Source: Streptomyces sp. YIM 121038 (GTDB lineage Bacteria; Actinomycetota; Actinomycetes; Streptomycetales; Streptomycetaceae). From it: a DNA stretch of 64,000 nucleotides. How positions within the stretch are numbered: the first letter of the stretch is position 1; every line of letters begins with the position of its first letter. The DNA lies in the NCBI RefSeq assembly GCF_006088715.1, contig NZ_CP030771.1, positions 434,001-498,000 of the forward strand. Reading direction: 5' to 3'. This document shows, piece after piece, positions 1-7,641 of the stretch. Below the pieces are notes generated by a model. That model ran no database searches. It was not told the DNA's origin and saw only the letters and a list, made by a program, of their open reading frames with translations. Both the position numbers and the translations under genes were made by a program.

Positions 1-620
1 TCGCCGTCGTCGTCGGCAGCCTGCTGGGAACGGGGGCCGCCTGGCTCGTCCGGCGGGCGTGGGACGACGGCTGGGCCCGCCCGGCCGCACTGCGCACGGC
101 CAGCCTCGCCCTGCCGTTCCTCGCCTATGCCGTCGCCACCACCGCGGGCGGCAACGGCTTCGTCGCGGCCTTCGTCACCGGCCTGTGGTACGCCACCACC
201 GCCCACGCGATCGCCGGGGACAACCTCGGCCTCGTGCACGAGGTCTCGGAGCTGATGGCCCTGGCCGTGTGGTTCACCCTGGGCAAGATGGCCACCGACG
301 CGTTCGCCGACGGCGTCTCCGGGCGCGTCGTCCTGTACGGGCTGCTCGCCCTGACCGTGGCCCGCCTGGTGCCCGTGATGGCCTCGCTGGCGGGCACCGA
401 CCTGCCCCGCACCGAACGCCGGGCGATCGCCTGGCTCGGCTCACGCGGCGTCACGTCCATCGTCTTCGCCCTGCTCGCCTCCATCCAACTGCCGCCGGAC
501 GACAGCGCCTTCATCATCAGAGTGATGTGCACGACGGTCCTGCTGAGCGTCGCGCTGCACGGCATGACGCAGGAACCCGTCGCCCGCAGGTTCGCGCGCG
601 CCCCGCGGCCCACCCCGTGA
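1..620 (+). CDS. Cation:proton antiporter (Na+/H+ exchanger family), C-terminal part
   Basis: The frame is open from base 3 to the stop at 618-620, so the gene enters from the left edge and only about 205 residues are visible. The visible part is a run of hydrophobic helices with small linkers, including the segment FVAAFVTGLWYATTAHA and later LARLTVARLVPVMASLAG-like helices, then the conserved C-terminal helix around AWLGSRGVTSIVFALL. That GSRG-type motif is typical of CPA1/NhaP antiporters, which exchange cytoplasmic Na+ or K+ for protons at the membrane. It ends with a short basic tail and no regulatory C-terminal domain. The next gene is convergent. Family call is fairly secure; ion specificity is not. 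Confidence 0.75.
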   Translation, partial: AVVVGSLLGTGAAWLVRRAWDDGWARPAALRTASLALPFLAYAVATTAGGNGFVAAFVTGLWYATTAHAIAGDNLGLVHEVSELMALAVWFTLGKMATDAFADGVSGRVVLYGLLALTVARLVPVMASLAGTDLPRTERRAIAWLGSRGVTSIVFALLASIQLPPDDSAFIIRVMCTTVLLSVALHGMTQEPVARRFARAPRPTP

Positions 621-654
621 CGCCCCTGGGCCGACACACCGGGAAGCGCCAGGA

Positions 655-1134
655 TCAGGCGTTCTTCCACGCCGTACGGGCGCGGGCGGCGAAGTCCTTC
701 GCGTCCTCGCGCCGGGCCACCGTGCCGTAGCGGGCCGCCAGGTCGTCGACCGGCGCCTCGGCCGCCTCCTTGACGTCCAGGACGAGCAGGCTCGTGCCGT
801 CCTCCACGTCCGCGCTGAGCAGGATCATCCCGGCGTACTCCGCCCCCTCGCGCTGCGCCTCCAGCGTGCTGCCGAGCGCGGCGCCCGCCGTGGCCCCGAG
901 GAGCGCGCCCAGCGGACCGGCGGCAAGGCCGAGCAGCCCGCCCACCGCTCCGGCACCGACCGTCGCCTCGCCCGCTTCCGTGTCCTCGCAGAGGGGAACG
1001 TCCAGCGTGCCGTCCGCGGCGCGTTCGAGGACCGCGACCTGGCGCAGCCCCGGCAGCCGCAGGGCATCGGCGTAGGCGACCCGGCACTGCTCGGGATCGC
1101 GGAAGGCGAGAGTGACAACCCGATGGACAGCCAT
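655..1134 (-). CDS. DUF1269-type membrane-associated stress protein
   Basis: 159 residues. The middle (about residues 60-90) is a glycine/alanine-rich hairpin, GAGAVGGLLGLAAGPLGALLGATAGAALGS, of the glycine-zipper kind seen in DUF1269/general-stress membrane proteins; the quoted stretch is split here only for description: GAGAVGGLLGLAAG then PLGALLGATAGAALGS. Flanking alpha/beta segments (HRVVTLAFRDPEQ at the start, AEYAGMILLSADVEDG after the hairpin) fit a small ferredoxin-like domain. A Shine-Dalgarno AGGAGGG lies 12 nt before the ATG at 1134. No operon partner: the neighbour on the left is convergent. Molecular role is unknown; an envelope stress role is inferred from the family. Confidence 0.5.
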   Translation of the reverse strand: MAVHRVVTLAFRDPEQCRVAYADALRLPGLRQVAVLERAADGTLDVPLCEDTEAGEATVGAGAVGGLLGLAAGPLGALLGATAGAALGSTLEAQREGAEYAGMILLSADVEDGTSLLVLDVKEAAEAPVDDLAARYGTVARREDAKDFAARARTAWKNA

Positions 1135-1307
1135 GCGCGAGCGGCCCTCCTGCTCATGATGTGGAGTGGTGCCATCGACGCTAGGTCACACTCCCCGCCA
1201 CCGCCACAGCACTCCTGGCGTGACCGCTCAGGCACTCGGGCCGGTACGCGCGAGGTCGTTTGATCCCCCCGGGGACGAGGTGATGCCGTGGTGGGGCGGG
1301 AGACCCT

Positions 1308-2219
1308 TCAGGGGCCGGGCGACCAGCTTGCCGGACCCGGGCCGGTTGCGGTGTCGGCGTGCTCGGCCAAGGGCGGCAGGGCCTCGTGGAGCTGGCGGAA
1401 CCCGTCGGAACAGGTGAGTTCGATCGCGGCGACGACGGATGACGAATGGCGGGTCGGCAGCCGATGACAGCCGCGCGGGACGACGTGGAGCCGGGCGGTG
1501 GGGAGCTGTTCGGCCAGGCGGTGCGAGTGGGCGGGCGGAATCGTGGGGTCGTCCGCCCCGACCAGGATGTGTACGGGGATCCGCCGCAGGGCCTCCAGCT
1601 CGGTGACGTCGTGGCGCATCAAAGCCTTGAACCACCGGGCGGCGACGTCCATGGGCGGCTGCGTGCTCAGCCTCGGCTGCCAGAGGTTGTGCAGCCGCAG
1701 GGCCAGGCCCGGGGCGCGGATGCACATGCTGGCCATGACGTGGCGCACCAGACCGATCAGGCGCGTCGGCAGCGGGTGGCCGGCGGCAGCGAGGTCGAGG
1801 CCGCCGCTGCTGGAGGCGGCCAGGAGCACCGCGATGACCTTGCCCCCGAAGAGTCCGGGGCGGTGGGCTGCCAGGGTGAGCGCCGCCGCGCCGCCCATGG
1901 AGTGGCCGACCAGGACGACCGGCACGTCCCCGGGTGCGGTGGCGGCGATGACCGCCTGGAGGTCGTCGGCCAGCAGGGACATCGCGGGCCGGGCGGTACC
2001 GGTGGTGGACCGGCCGTGTCCGCGCTGGTCGTAGCGCACGACGAGGGTGGTGGGACGGGCCAGTTGTGCCACGGTCTTGTCCCAGATGGCAGAGGTCGCC
2101 TGCCACCCGTGGGCCAGGACGAGCACCAGATCGGGGTCGCGCGGCCCGCGCAGGTAGAGGGCCAGACGGGCGCCGTCCGGCCGCAGCAGGCCGACGGGGG
2201 TGCGGGGGATCTCGGGCAC
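1308..2219 (-). CDS. Alpha/beta-fold hydrolase
   Basis: 303 residues with the full alpha/beta hydrolase signature: oxyanion motif AHGW (residues 36-39), RYDQRGHGRS (62-71), nucleophile elbow GHSMGG with Ser107, acid ADD (Asp223/224) and His252. The substrate cannot be told; peroxidase/esterase-like relatives are the nearest type. The GTG start is chosen because GAGGAG sits 7 nt upstream. It is transcribed divergently from the MFS pump at 2613, with a 390-bp intergenic region between them. The C-terminal 50 residues after the catalytic His are low-complexity and less conserved in character. Confidence 0.8.
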   Translation of the reverse strand: MPEIPRTPVGLLRPDGARLALYLRGPRDPDLVLVLAHGWQATSAIWDKTVAQLARPTTLVVRYDQRGHGRSTTGTARPAMSLLADDLQAVIAATAPGDVPVVLVGHSMGGAAALTLAAHRPGLFGGKVIAVLLAASSSGGLDLAAAGHPLPTRLIGLVRHVMASMCIRAPGLALRLHNLWQPRLSTQPPMDVAARWFKALMRHDVTELEALRRIPVHILVGADDPTIPPAHSHRLAEQLPTARLHVVPRGCHRLPTRHSSSVVAAIELTCSDGFRQLHEALPPLAEHADTATGPGPASWSPGP

Positions 2220-2612
2220 GGACGTCTCCTCGATGCGGCGGCGGTACGGCTTTCCGGGGCGGTCGGCGGTGGTGGTGGTGCGGGGCGTTTCTGTACTGCG
2301 GGGCTTGCTGAGTCATGCCCTGCCGGGGACAGGAAGGCACACGGACTACAGACGCAGGAGGCCGTAGCGCAGGTTGTAGGGGCCTCGGCCGCCGCCTCGC
2401 AGCGGTGCGCCGCCCGGTCCCGGCTCCCGGGCCCCAGCTCAGGCCCCACCCCGTAGTGCCCGGGCACCAGAACGTCCGAGCAACTGGTGCCCGTGCACCA
2501 AGGCAGGACGGCAGCGGGAGACGATGCCCGGCGAGGCGCCGCACGCGAGGGTGGAAACGCGTGGATCTCACGCGGTTCCCCTTGGCTGAGCGGTGTCTGG
2601 AGTGATCAACAG
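2220..2612. other. 393-bp divergent intergenic region holding leader repeat copy A
   Basis: The left half (2220-2490) is G-rich with short GGT/GGC runs and shows no credible gene. The right part carries copy A of the inverted leader repeat (2494-2627), which runs across the MFS start codon, and a dyad at 2553-2579. No clear sigma-70 hexamer pair was seen, so the promoter of the pump is unplaced. Confidence 0.6.
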
Positions 2613-2627
2613 GTGGTGGCATTTCTC
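2494..2627 (+). repeat. Leader repeat copy A (inverted partner at 9847-9980)
   Basis: By hand alignment 100 of 134 positions match the reverse complement of 9847-9980 without gaps. The block from about 2588 to 2615 (28 nt, including the Shine-Dalgarno GGAG and the GTG start) is identical in both. Divergence is concentrated in the 20 bases at the centre of the dyad. Both copies continue 5 codons into the gene, so both proteins begin M-[VA]-[AT]-F-L. See the MMPL operon. Confidence 0.9.
2553..2579. promoter_or_regulatory. Dyad in leader repeat A, candidate operator or RNA hairpin
   Basis: Arms GGAAACGCGTG and CACGCGGTTCC, 11 bases each with one mismatch, around a 5-base centre; its midpoint is 47 bp before the MFS GTG. 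Copy B keeps a dyad of the same outer form (GGAA + ACGCGC ... GCGCGT + TTCC, 9894-9921) although the inner bases differ, which suggests the symmetry itself is under selection. It could bind the response regulator encoded at 5617-6306 or fold in the leader RNA. Confidence 0.45.
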
Positions 2628-4193
2628 GACGGTACGGACGATGCGGCGGGGGCGGCCGAGCCGGGCGAGTCGGCCAAGTCAGCTGACCGGCGGAGCGGTT
2701 CGGCCCCTCGGCGGAGCAGCGCGGTCGGTGGCGCCCGCCGCGCCGGGGCCACGAGTGAGACCGAGGGTGAGTCCACGGGAGAGACCGAGCGAGCGGGCCC
2801 GCCGCGCGGGCGATCGGCTCGCGTCGGGAGGCTGTCCATCGGCGCCCTCGGCATCCTGGCGCTCGCCCTCGGCGCACTCCAGTCGATCCTCGACCCCGCC
2901 CTGCCCCTGCTCCAGAGGGAGTTGGGAGTCAGCCCGGCCGAAGGAGCCCTTGTCGCCAACACCTTGCTCGTCACCGGCGCGGTCGTCGCGCCCCTCACGG
3001 GAAAACTCGGTGACCGCTACGGCGGGAAGCGGGTGCTCGTCCGGCTGATGGCCGTGGTCTCGGTCGGCGGTCTGGTGGCCAGTCTGGCGCCGAACCTGCC
3101 GGTGCTGTTACTCGGGCAAGTGCTGCAGGGCGTCATGGTGGGTGCGCTGCCGCTCTCCTTCGTCCTGGTGCGCAGACACCTCGCGGCCGGGCAGTCGCAG
3201 ATGGCGATCGGCCTGGTCATGGCGCTGTTCACGGGCGGCGGCATGGTGGGGACGCTGTTCGCGGGGCCGGTCGCGGAAGGCCTGTCCTGGAAGTGGATGT
3301 TCGCGCTGCCGACGATCGCGATCGTCGCGGCGACGGCGGTCGTGGCCCGGGTCATGCCGCACGATCAGCCGGTCCGGGCGGACAGCGGGATCCACTGGCC
3401 CGGCGTGGTCCTGCTGAGCGGCACGTTGCTCACGCTCATGATCGGGCTGGTGAAGGTGACGAGCGGTGACCTCCCGCCCCTCGCGGTCGGTGCCCTCGCG
3501 GTGGCCGTGGCCGTCCTCGCGACCGGATGGGTCGCCGTCGAGCGCCGGGCCGCCTCGCCGACGGTCGATCTCCGCATGCTGGCCCGGCCCGCGATGTGGA
3601 ACGCGTGCGTGTTCACCTTTACCATCACCACTAGTTCCGGGATGGTGCTCTTCCTGCTCCCGCAGCTGTTCGCGGTACCGGCCGACGGGTACGGCTTCGG
3701 CGCCGGAACCACCGAGATCGGCCTGTTCCTGCTGCCCGGTGCCGTCGCCGGGGCGGTCAGCGACTGGGTGGGCGGGATCACGACGCGGCGTTTCCGTCCG
3801 CGGGCCGTGGTCGTCGCGGGCACCGTCGTCACGGCGGCCACGATGATCGCCCTGGCGTCGCTGCACGGCGCGGTGTGGCAGCTCGTCCTGGCGAAGGCGC
3901 TGACCGCGTTCGCCGCGGGCGTGGCCACCACGGCGTTGCTCGCGGGTGCCGCCACCGCCGTCGACGCCGAGGACACCGGCATCGCCACCAGCCTGCTCGT
4001 GGTGACCCGCGTGATCGGGCTCGCCCTGGGCGTCCAGATCGGCGGCGCGATCCTCGACGCCGGGGCCGACCCGACGACGGGTCTGCCCGCCGAATCGGCC
4101 TTCGTCACGGGCTTCGCCGTCTCCGGCCTCGTCGCCGCGCTGTCACTGCTCGTCATCCGTATCACCAGGACCCGTATGACGAACACCGCATGA
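2613..4193 (+). CDS. MFS drug-efflux transporter (EmrB/QacA-like) with a TTA codon
   Basis: 526 residues. A polar N-terminal extension of about 70 residues precedes the first helix (LSIGALGILALALGALQ); motif A-like GKLGDRYGGKRVLV follows helix 2, and the helix count fits a 14-TM DHA2 exporter. It should pump a toxic or antibiotic compound out by proton exchange. The GTG at 2613 is preferred to upstream starts because the matching leader in front of the MMPL gene places its GTG at exactly the same point. Codon 166 (3108-3110) is TTA, so full translation should need the bldA leucyl-tRNA. The next gene, a FAD monooxygenase, is 152 bp downstream on the same strand. Confidence 0.8.
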   Translation: MVAFLDGTDDAAGAAEPGESAKSADRRSGSAPRRSSAVGGARRAGATSETEGESTGETERAGPPRGRSARVGRLSIGALGILALALGALQSILDPALPLLQRELGVSPAEGALVANTLLVTGAVVAPLTGKLGDRYGGKRVLVRLMAVVSVGGLVASLAPNLPVLLLGQVLQGVMVGALPLSFVLVRRHLAAGQSQMAIGLVMALFTGGGMVGTLFAGPVAEGLSWKWMFALPTIAIVAATAVVARVMPHDQPVRADSGIHWPGVVLLSGTLLTLMIGLVKVTSGDLPPLAVGALAVAVAVLATGWVAVERRAASPTVDLRMLARPAMWNACVFTFTITTSSGMVLFLLPQLFAVPADGYGFGAGTTEIGLFLLPGAVAGAVSDWVGGITTRRFRPRAVVVAGTVVTAATMIALASLHGAVWQLVLAKALTAFAAGVATTALLAGAATAVDAEDTGIATSLLVVTRVIGLALGVQIGGAILDAGADPTTGLPAESAFVTGFAVSGLVAALSLLVIRITRTRMTNTA

Positions 4194-4230
4194 CGAGGAT
4201 CCGTACGGCGAACACCGCATGACGAGCATC
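4173..4230. repeat. 29-bp tandem duplication across the MFS stop codon
   Basis: Two copies, 4173-4201 and 4202-4230, sharing the core GAACACCGCATGACGAG. The first copy contains the MFS stop (4191-4193). The second copy leaves an ATG at 4219 that opens a short proline/arginine-rich frame. Confidence 0.85.
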
Positions 4231-4332
4231 CGCATGCCGAAGTCCCCCTCAAGAAGGCCCGCACCACCAAGGCCCGTTCCACCGAGGCCCGCGCTGCCAA
4301 AGCCCGCACCACGAAGCTCCGTCTCACGATGA
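4219..4332 (+). CDS. Possible 37-residue Pro/Arg-rich leader peptide
   Basis: Short frame between the pump and the FAD monooxygenase, ending 13 nt before the monooxygenase ATG. It is built on five 15-bp units (4254-4328) and reads as pentapeptides of the form PRPxP. Proline/arginine-rich peptides of this kind can slow ribosomes, so a translational-attenuator role for the downstream resistance-type gene is conceivable. There is no strong Shine-Dalgarno before 4219. It may equally be untranslated repeat DNA. Confidence 0.25.
   Translation: MTSIRMPKSPSRRPAPPRPVPPRPALPKPAPRSSVSR
4254..4328. repeat. Five tandem 15-bp units
   Basis: Units start at 4254, 4269, 4284, 4299 and 4314 and follow the pattern AAGGCCCGCACCACC with substitutions. 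The array sits in the spacer between the MFS and monooxygenase genes. Confidence 0.85.
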
Positions 4333-4345
4333 AAGGAACCCAGTC

Positions 4346-5578
4346 ATGACGTCTACCGGCCCGTCGACACACGTGAGTACGACCGCGAAGCGCACCGTAC
4401 TGATCTCCGGAGCCAGCATCGCCGGACCCGCCCTCGCGTACTGGCTGCACCGCTCCGGCTGCGCCGTCACCGTGGTGGAGAAGGCGGGCGCGCTGCGCGA
4501 CGGCGGTTACCCGATCGACATCCGTGGCACCGCGGTCGAGGTGGTCCGGCGGATGGGGATACTGCCGCGGCTCCAGGACGCGCACATCGACACGCGCCGC
4601 TTCACCTTCCTCGACGCCGACGGCAGCGAGGTGGCCGTGCTCGGCCCCCACGCCGTCGTGGGCAGCGTCGAGGGGCAGGACCTCGAGGTGCGGCGCGGGG
4701 ACCTGGCCGCGATCCTCCACTCCCTGGTCCGCGACGACGTGGAGTTCCTGTTCGGCGACTCCATCGAGGCCATCGACACCCTCGGCCGGCGCGGACACGG
4801 CGTCGACGTGACGTTCCGCAGCGGGCGGCAGCGCACGTTCGACCTGGTGATCGGCGCCGACGGCATGCATTCGAAGACCCGGGAGTCCCTGTTCGGGCCG
4901 GAGGAGCAGTTCCACCGCTATCTCGGCTACGCCTTCGCCGCCTTCACCATGCCGAACACCTTCGGCCTCTCCCACGAACTCATGATGTGGAACACCCCGG
5001 GCAGGGCCGCGGCCCTCTACGCCGTCGGGTCGAGCGACGAGCTGCACGCCTTCCTGGTCTTCCATCGGCCGGAGCCGCCGCTGGACTCCCTCCGCGACCC
5101 CCACGTCCAACGGGACCTGGTCGCCGCGGTCTTCGCGGGCGCGGGGTGGGAGGTCCCCGGCATGGTCAAGGCGCTGCGGGAGGCGGCCGACCCGTTCTTC
5201 GACACGGCCGGTCAGATCCGTATGCCGCACTGGTCAAGGGGCCGCGGCGCGCTCGTCGGCGACGCCGCGTACGCACCCTCGTTCCTCACCGGCCAGGGTT
5301 CGAGCCTCGCTCTGGCCGGCGCCTACGTGCTCGCCCACTCCCTTGCCGCGCACAGCGACCACACCGCTGCCTTCACCGCGTACGAACGCGATCTGCGTGC
5401 GTACGTCACCATGAATCAGGCGCTGGTCGGCAACGGCTCGGCCTCGCTCCTGCCCACCACGGCGCGGGCCCTGGAGGAACGCAACACCAGGCTGCGGAAC
5501 CTCGTCACCCTGCCCTCGGCGACGGCGCCACCGGCCCACTCCGCCCTCGCGCTGCCCGCGTTCGCCCCGCTGCCGTGA
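4346..5578 (+). CDS. FAD-dependent aromatic-ring monooxygenase (TetX/PHBH type)
   Basis: 410 residues. The FAD-binding fingerprint GASIAGPALA lies at residues 22-31 after a 16-residue polar tail; the second motif VIGADGMHS is near residue 168 and the FAD-ribityl motif GDAAYAPSFLTGQG near 302. These mark a group A flavoprotein hydroxylase, the class that includes drug-inactivating tetracycline and rifamycin monooxygenases and polyketide hydroxylases. Start ATG 4346 has AAAGGA 8 nt upstream. Being downstream of an MFS exporter and facing an MMPL/two-component operon, a role in detoxifying the same compound is a reasonable inference; substrate unknown. Residue 24 Ser replaces a Gly of the usual GxGxxG, common in TetX-like enzymes. 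Confidence 0.8.
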   Translation: MTSTGPSTHVSTTAKRTVLISGASIAGPALAYWLHRSGCAVTVVEKAGALRDGGYPIDIRGTAVEVVRRMGILPRLQDAHIDTRRFTFLDADGSEVAVLGPHAVVGSVEGQDLEVRRGDLAAILHSLVRDDVEFLFGDSIEAIDTLGRRGHGVDVTFRSGRQRTFDLVIGADGMHSKTRESLFGPEEQFHRYLGYAFAAFTMPNTFGLSHELMMWNTPGRAAALYAVGSSDELHAFLVFHRPEPPLDSLRDPHVQRDLVAAVFAGAGWEVPGMVKALREAADPFFDTAGQIRMPHWSRGRGALVGDAAYAPSFLTGQGSSLALAGAYVLAHSLAAHSDHTAAFTAYERDLRAYVTMNQALVGNGSASLLPTTARALEERNTRLRNLVTLPSATAPPAHSALALPAFAPLP

Positions 5579-5601
5579 CCTGAGGGGCCCCTCGCGAACA
5601 G

Positions 5602-5640
5602 GAAGGCGGCGCCGCCCTAGCCCGGAGCGGCGCCGCCTTC
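5602..5640. terminator. Bidirectional terminator between converging operons
   Basis: Perfect 14-bp stem: GAAGGCGGCGCCGC at 5602-5615 and its complement at 5627-5640, 11-nt loop. It lies 23 bp after the monooxygenase stop and overlaps the last codons of the response regulator, so it can serve both strands. Confidence 0.8.
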
Positions 5641-6306
5641 AGGGGCCGCCTGGGCCAGGCCCGTCCGGTAGGCGATGACGACGAGCTGCGCCCGGTCGCG
5701 GGCCTCCAGCTTCGTCATGGCGCGCTGCACGTGGGCGCGGACGGTGAAGGGGCTGAGGAACATCTGCTCGGCGATCTCCTGGTTGGAGAGGCCGGTCGCG
5801 ACCAGGGCCACCATCTCGCGTTCGCGCGGGGTGAGCACGGCGAGCCGTCCGGGGTCGCGCGGCGGAGCGTCGTCCGGCGTGGCCAGGAAACGGGCGACCA
5901 GGGAGCGGGTGGCGGCGGGCGAGAGCAGGGTCTCGCCGTCGGCGATCGTCCGCACGGCGGACAGCAGCTCCTCGGCCCCGATGCCCTTGCCGATGAAGCC
6001 GCCCGCCCCCGCGCGCAGCGCCTGGGCGACGTACTCGTCGGTCTCGTACGTGGTGAGGATCAGGATGCGGCTGGCCCGCAGTTCCGGGTCCGCGCAGATC
6101 TGCGACGTGGCGGTGAGACCGTTCACCTCGGGCATGCGGATGTCCATGATCACCACGTCCGGGCGCAACTCCCGGGTGAGTCGCACCGCCTCCCTGCCGT
6201 CGGCGGCCTCGCCGACCACGGTGATGTCGTCGGCGGAGTCGAGCAGCAGCCGGAAGGCCCCGCGCAGCAGGGCCTGGTCGTCGGCGAGCAGCACGCGGAG
6301 CGTCAT
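5617..6306 (-). CDS. NarL/FixJ-family response regulator
   Basis: 229 residues. Receiver domain residues 1-125 with acidic DD at 9-10, phosphoacceptor Asp55 in IMDIRMPE, the Thr/Ser of LILTTYE and Lys in GFIGKG; LuxR-type helix-turn-helix at about 163-207 (LTPREREMVALVATGLSNQE). It should bind DNA when phosphorylated by the kinase encoded immediately upstream. Its ATG overlaps the kinase stop as ATGA. The paired leader repeats upstream of both pump operons contain a dyad that is the obvious candidate target. Confidence 0.92.
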   Translation of the reverse strand: MTLRVLLADDQALLRGAFRLLLDSADDITVVGEAADGREAVRLTRELRPDVVIMDIRMPEVNGLTATSQICADPELRASRILILTTYETDEYVAQALRAGAGGFIGKGIGAEELLSAVRTIADGETLLSPAATRSLVARFLATPDDAPPRDPGRLAVLTPREREMVALVATGLSNQEIAEQMFLSPFTVRAHVQRAMTKLEARDRAQLVVIAYRTGLAQAAPEGGAAPG

Positions 6307-7634
6307 GGCGCGTCCCCGGCCCTTCCGCGGCCCGTACGGGCGTCGACGGTCCGTTCCTCTGCGGGCGTTGCTCCGGCCTGCGTCGGCGCCGTGTCCTTCG
6401 CGGGCGGGAGGGGCAGCTCGGCGGAGACGAGGAAGCCGCCCTCCGGGTGCCTTCCCGCGGAGAGGTGGCCGCCGACCGCGGTGGCGCGTTCGCGCATGCC
6501 GATGAGGCCGTAGCCGGGCGCGCGACCCGCCGCCGCTGGCGTACTCGATCCCGTCGGCGCACCGGGCCCCGTGGCCGCGGCCGGCACCGTACGGGCGCCT
6601 CCGCCGTCGTCGGCGACGGTGACGGTCAGGCGGTCGCGGTTCCAGGCGAGGCGCACCCGCGCGCTGCTCGTGGCGGCGTGTTTGGTCACGTTGGTCAAAG
6701 CCTCCTGGACGATGCGGTAGGCGGTGAGGTCCACGCCCGGGGGCAGCGGTCTGGCCGTGCCGTCGTGACGCACCGACACCTCCAGGCCCGCGCGGCGGAA
6801 GGAGTCGAGGAGCGTGGGCAGGTCGGCCAGGCCGGGTGCCGGTTCGGCGGGCGCGGCGGCGTCCCCGGACTGGCGCAACAGGCCGACCGTGGCCCGTAGT
6901 TCGTCCAGCGCGTGGCCGGTGGTCTCGACGAGCTCGCGCAGGCTCGTGCGGGTCTGCTCGGGGCGGGCGTCGAAGAGGTGGGCGGCGACCGTGGCCTGCG
7001 CGTTGGCCAGGGTGATCTGGTGGGCCACGAGGTCGTGCAACTCCCGGGCGATGCGCACCCGTTCCTCGGCCACTCGGTGCCGCGCCTCGCTGTCCCGGGT
7101 CTCCTCGGCCCGCCGGGCCCGCTCCTCCACGGCCGCCAGGTAGGCCCGCCGGTTCCGCGTCGAGTGACCGAGTACGCCCGCGACCACCGGGAACGCCGCC
7201 ACCGCTCCCATCCGGCTCACGTCCTGCCCCGAGAGGTTCTCGAAGAAGGGGGTGGGCGCGACGAGGAGCAGTGCGGAGAGGAGCAGCACCGCGCTCTCCG
7301 CGCGCCGTTCGGTGCGTACGGTGAGCGCGTACGCGTACGCGGCGATCACGGCGGGGGCCACGATGAGCGGGGTCAGCAGGAGGCCAAGGGGCGGCACCAG
7401 CATGCCGCTCGCGGTCGTGGCCGCGAGGGCGGCCAGGGGTGCCCGGTGCCGCAGCGGGAGTACGGCACAGGACACCACGGCGATGAAGTAGGCGGCGGCG
7501 GGCGGCGCCGACGCCGTGTCGTCGACGTGCAGCACGCCGCCGAGCAGACAGAGCGCGAACGCCGTCGCCGTGACCGCTGTCTCCCGCCGCCACGTGCCGC
7601 GGGAACGCGGGCCGCCGCCACCTGGGTTCGTCAT
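6303..7634 (-). CDS. NarL-type sensor histidine kinase
   Basis: 443 residues. Four to five membrane helices fill residues 20-155, with almost no extracellular domain, so the signal may be sensed in the membrane as in cell-envelope stress kinases. The HisKA_3 dimerisation box RELHDLVAHQ has phosphoacceptor His200. The HATPase region carries the ATP-binding ADDGGGA box and GYGLIGMRERA. An insert of small residues separates these boxes. It starts 7 bp after the MMPL stop, so pump, kinase and regulator form one operon; such kinases often sense the pump substrate or membrane damage. Confidence 0.9.
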   Translation of the reverse strand: MTNPGGGGPRSRGTWRRETAVTATAFALCLLGGVLHVDDTASAPPAAAYFIAVVSCAVLPLRHRAPLAALAATTASGMLVPPLGLLLTPLIVAPAVIAAYAYALTVRTERRAESAVLLLSALLLVAPTPFFENLSGQDVSRMGAVAAFPVVAGVLGHSTRNRRAYLAAVEERARRAEETRDSEARHRVAEERVRIARELHDLVAHQITLANAQATVAAHLFDARPEQTRTSLRELVETTGHALDELRATVGLLRQSGDAAAPAEPAPGLADLPTLLDSFRRAGLEVSVRHDGTARPLPPGVDLTAYRIVQEALTNVTKHAATSSARVRLAWNRDRLTVTVADDGGGARTVPAAATGPGAPTGSSTPAAAGRAPGYGLIGMRERATAVGGHLSAGRHPEGGFLVSAELPLPPAKDTAPTQAGATPAEERTVDARTGRGRAGDAP

Positions 7635-7641
7635 GACCGGC

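Noticed and set aside
2601..2611. Palindromic operator centred on TGATCA before the MFS start
   Set aside because: The six-base core is symmetrical but the flanks do not pair; conservation here is better explained by the ribosome site.
5617..7593. A single 658-residue minus-strand frame covering the kinase region
   Set aside because: Only the last 229 residues are the response regulator; the rest is an out-of-frame Arg/Gly-rich reading of the kinase gene.
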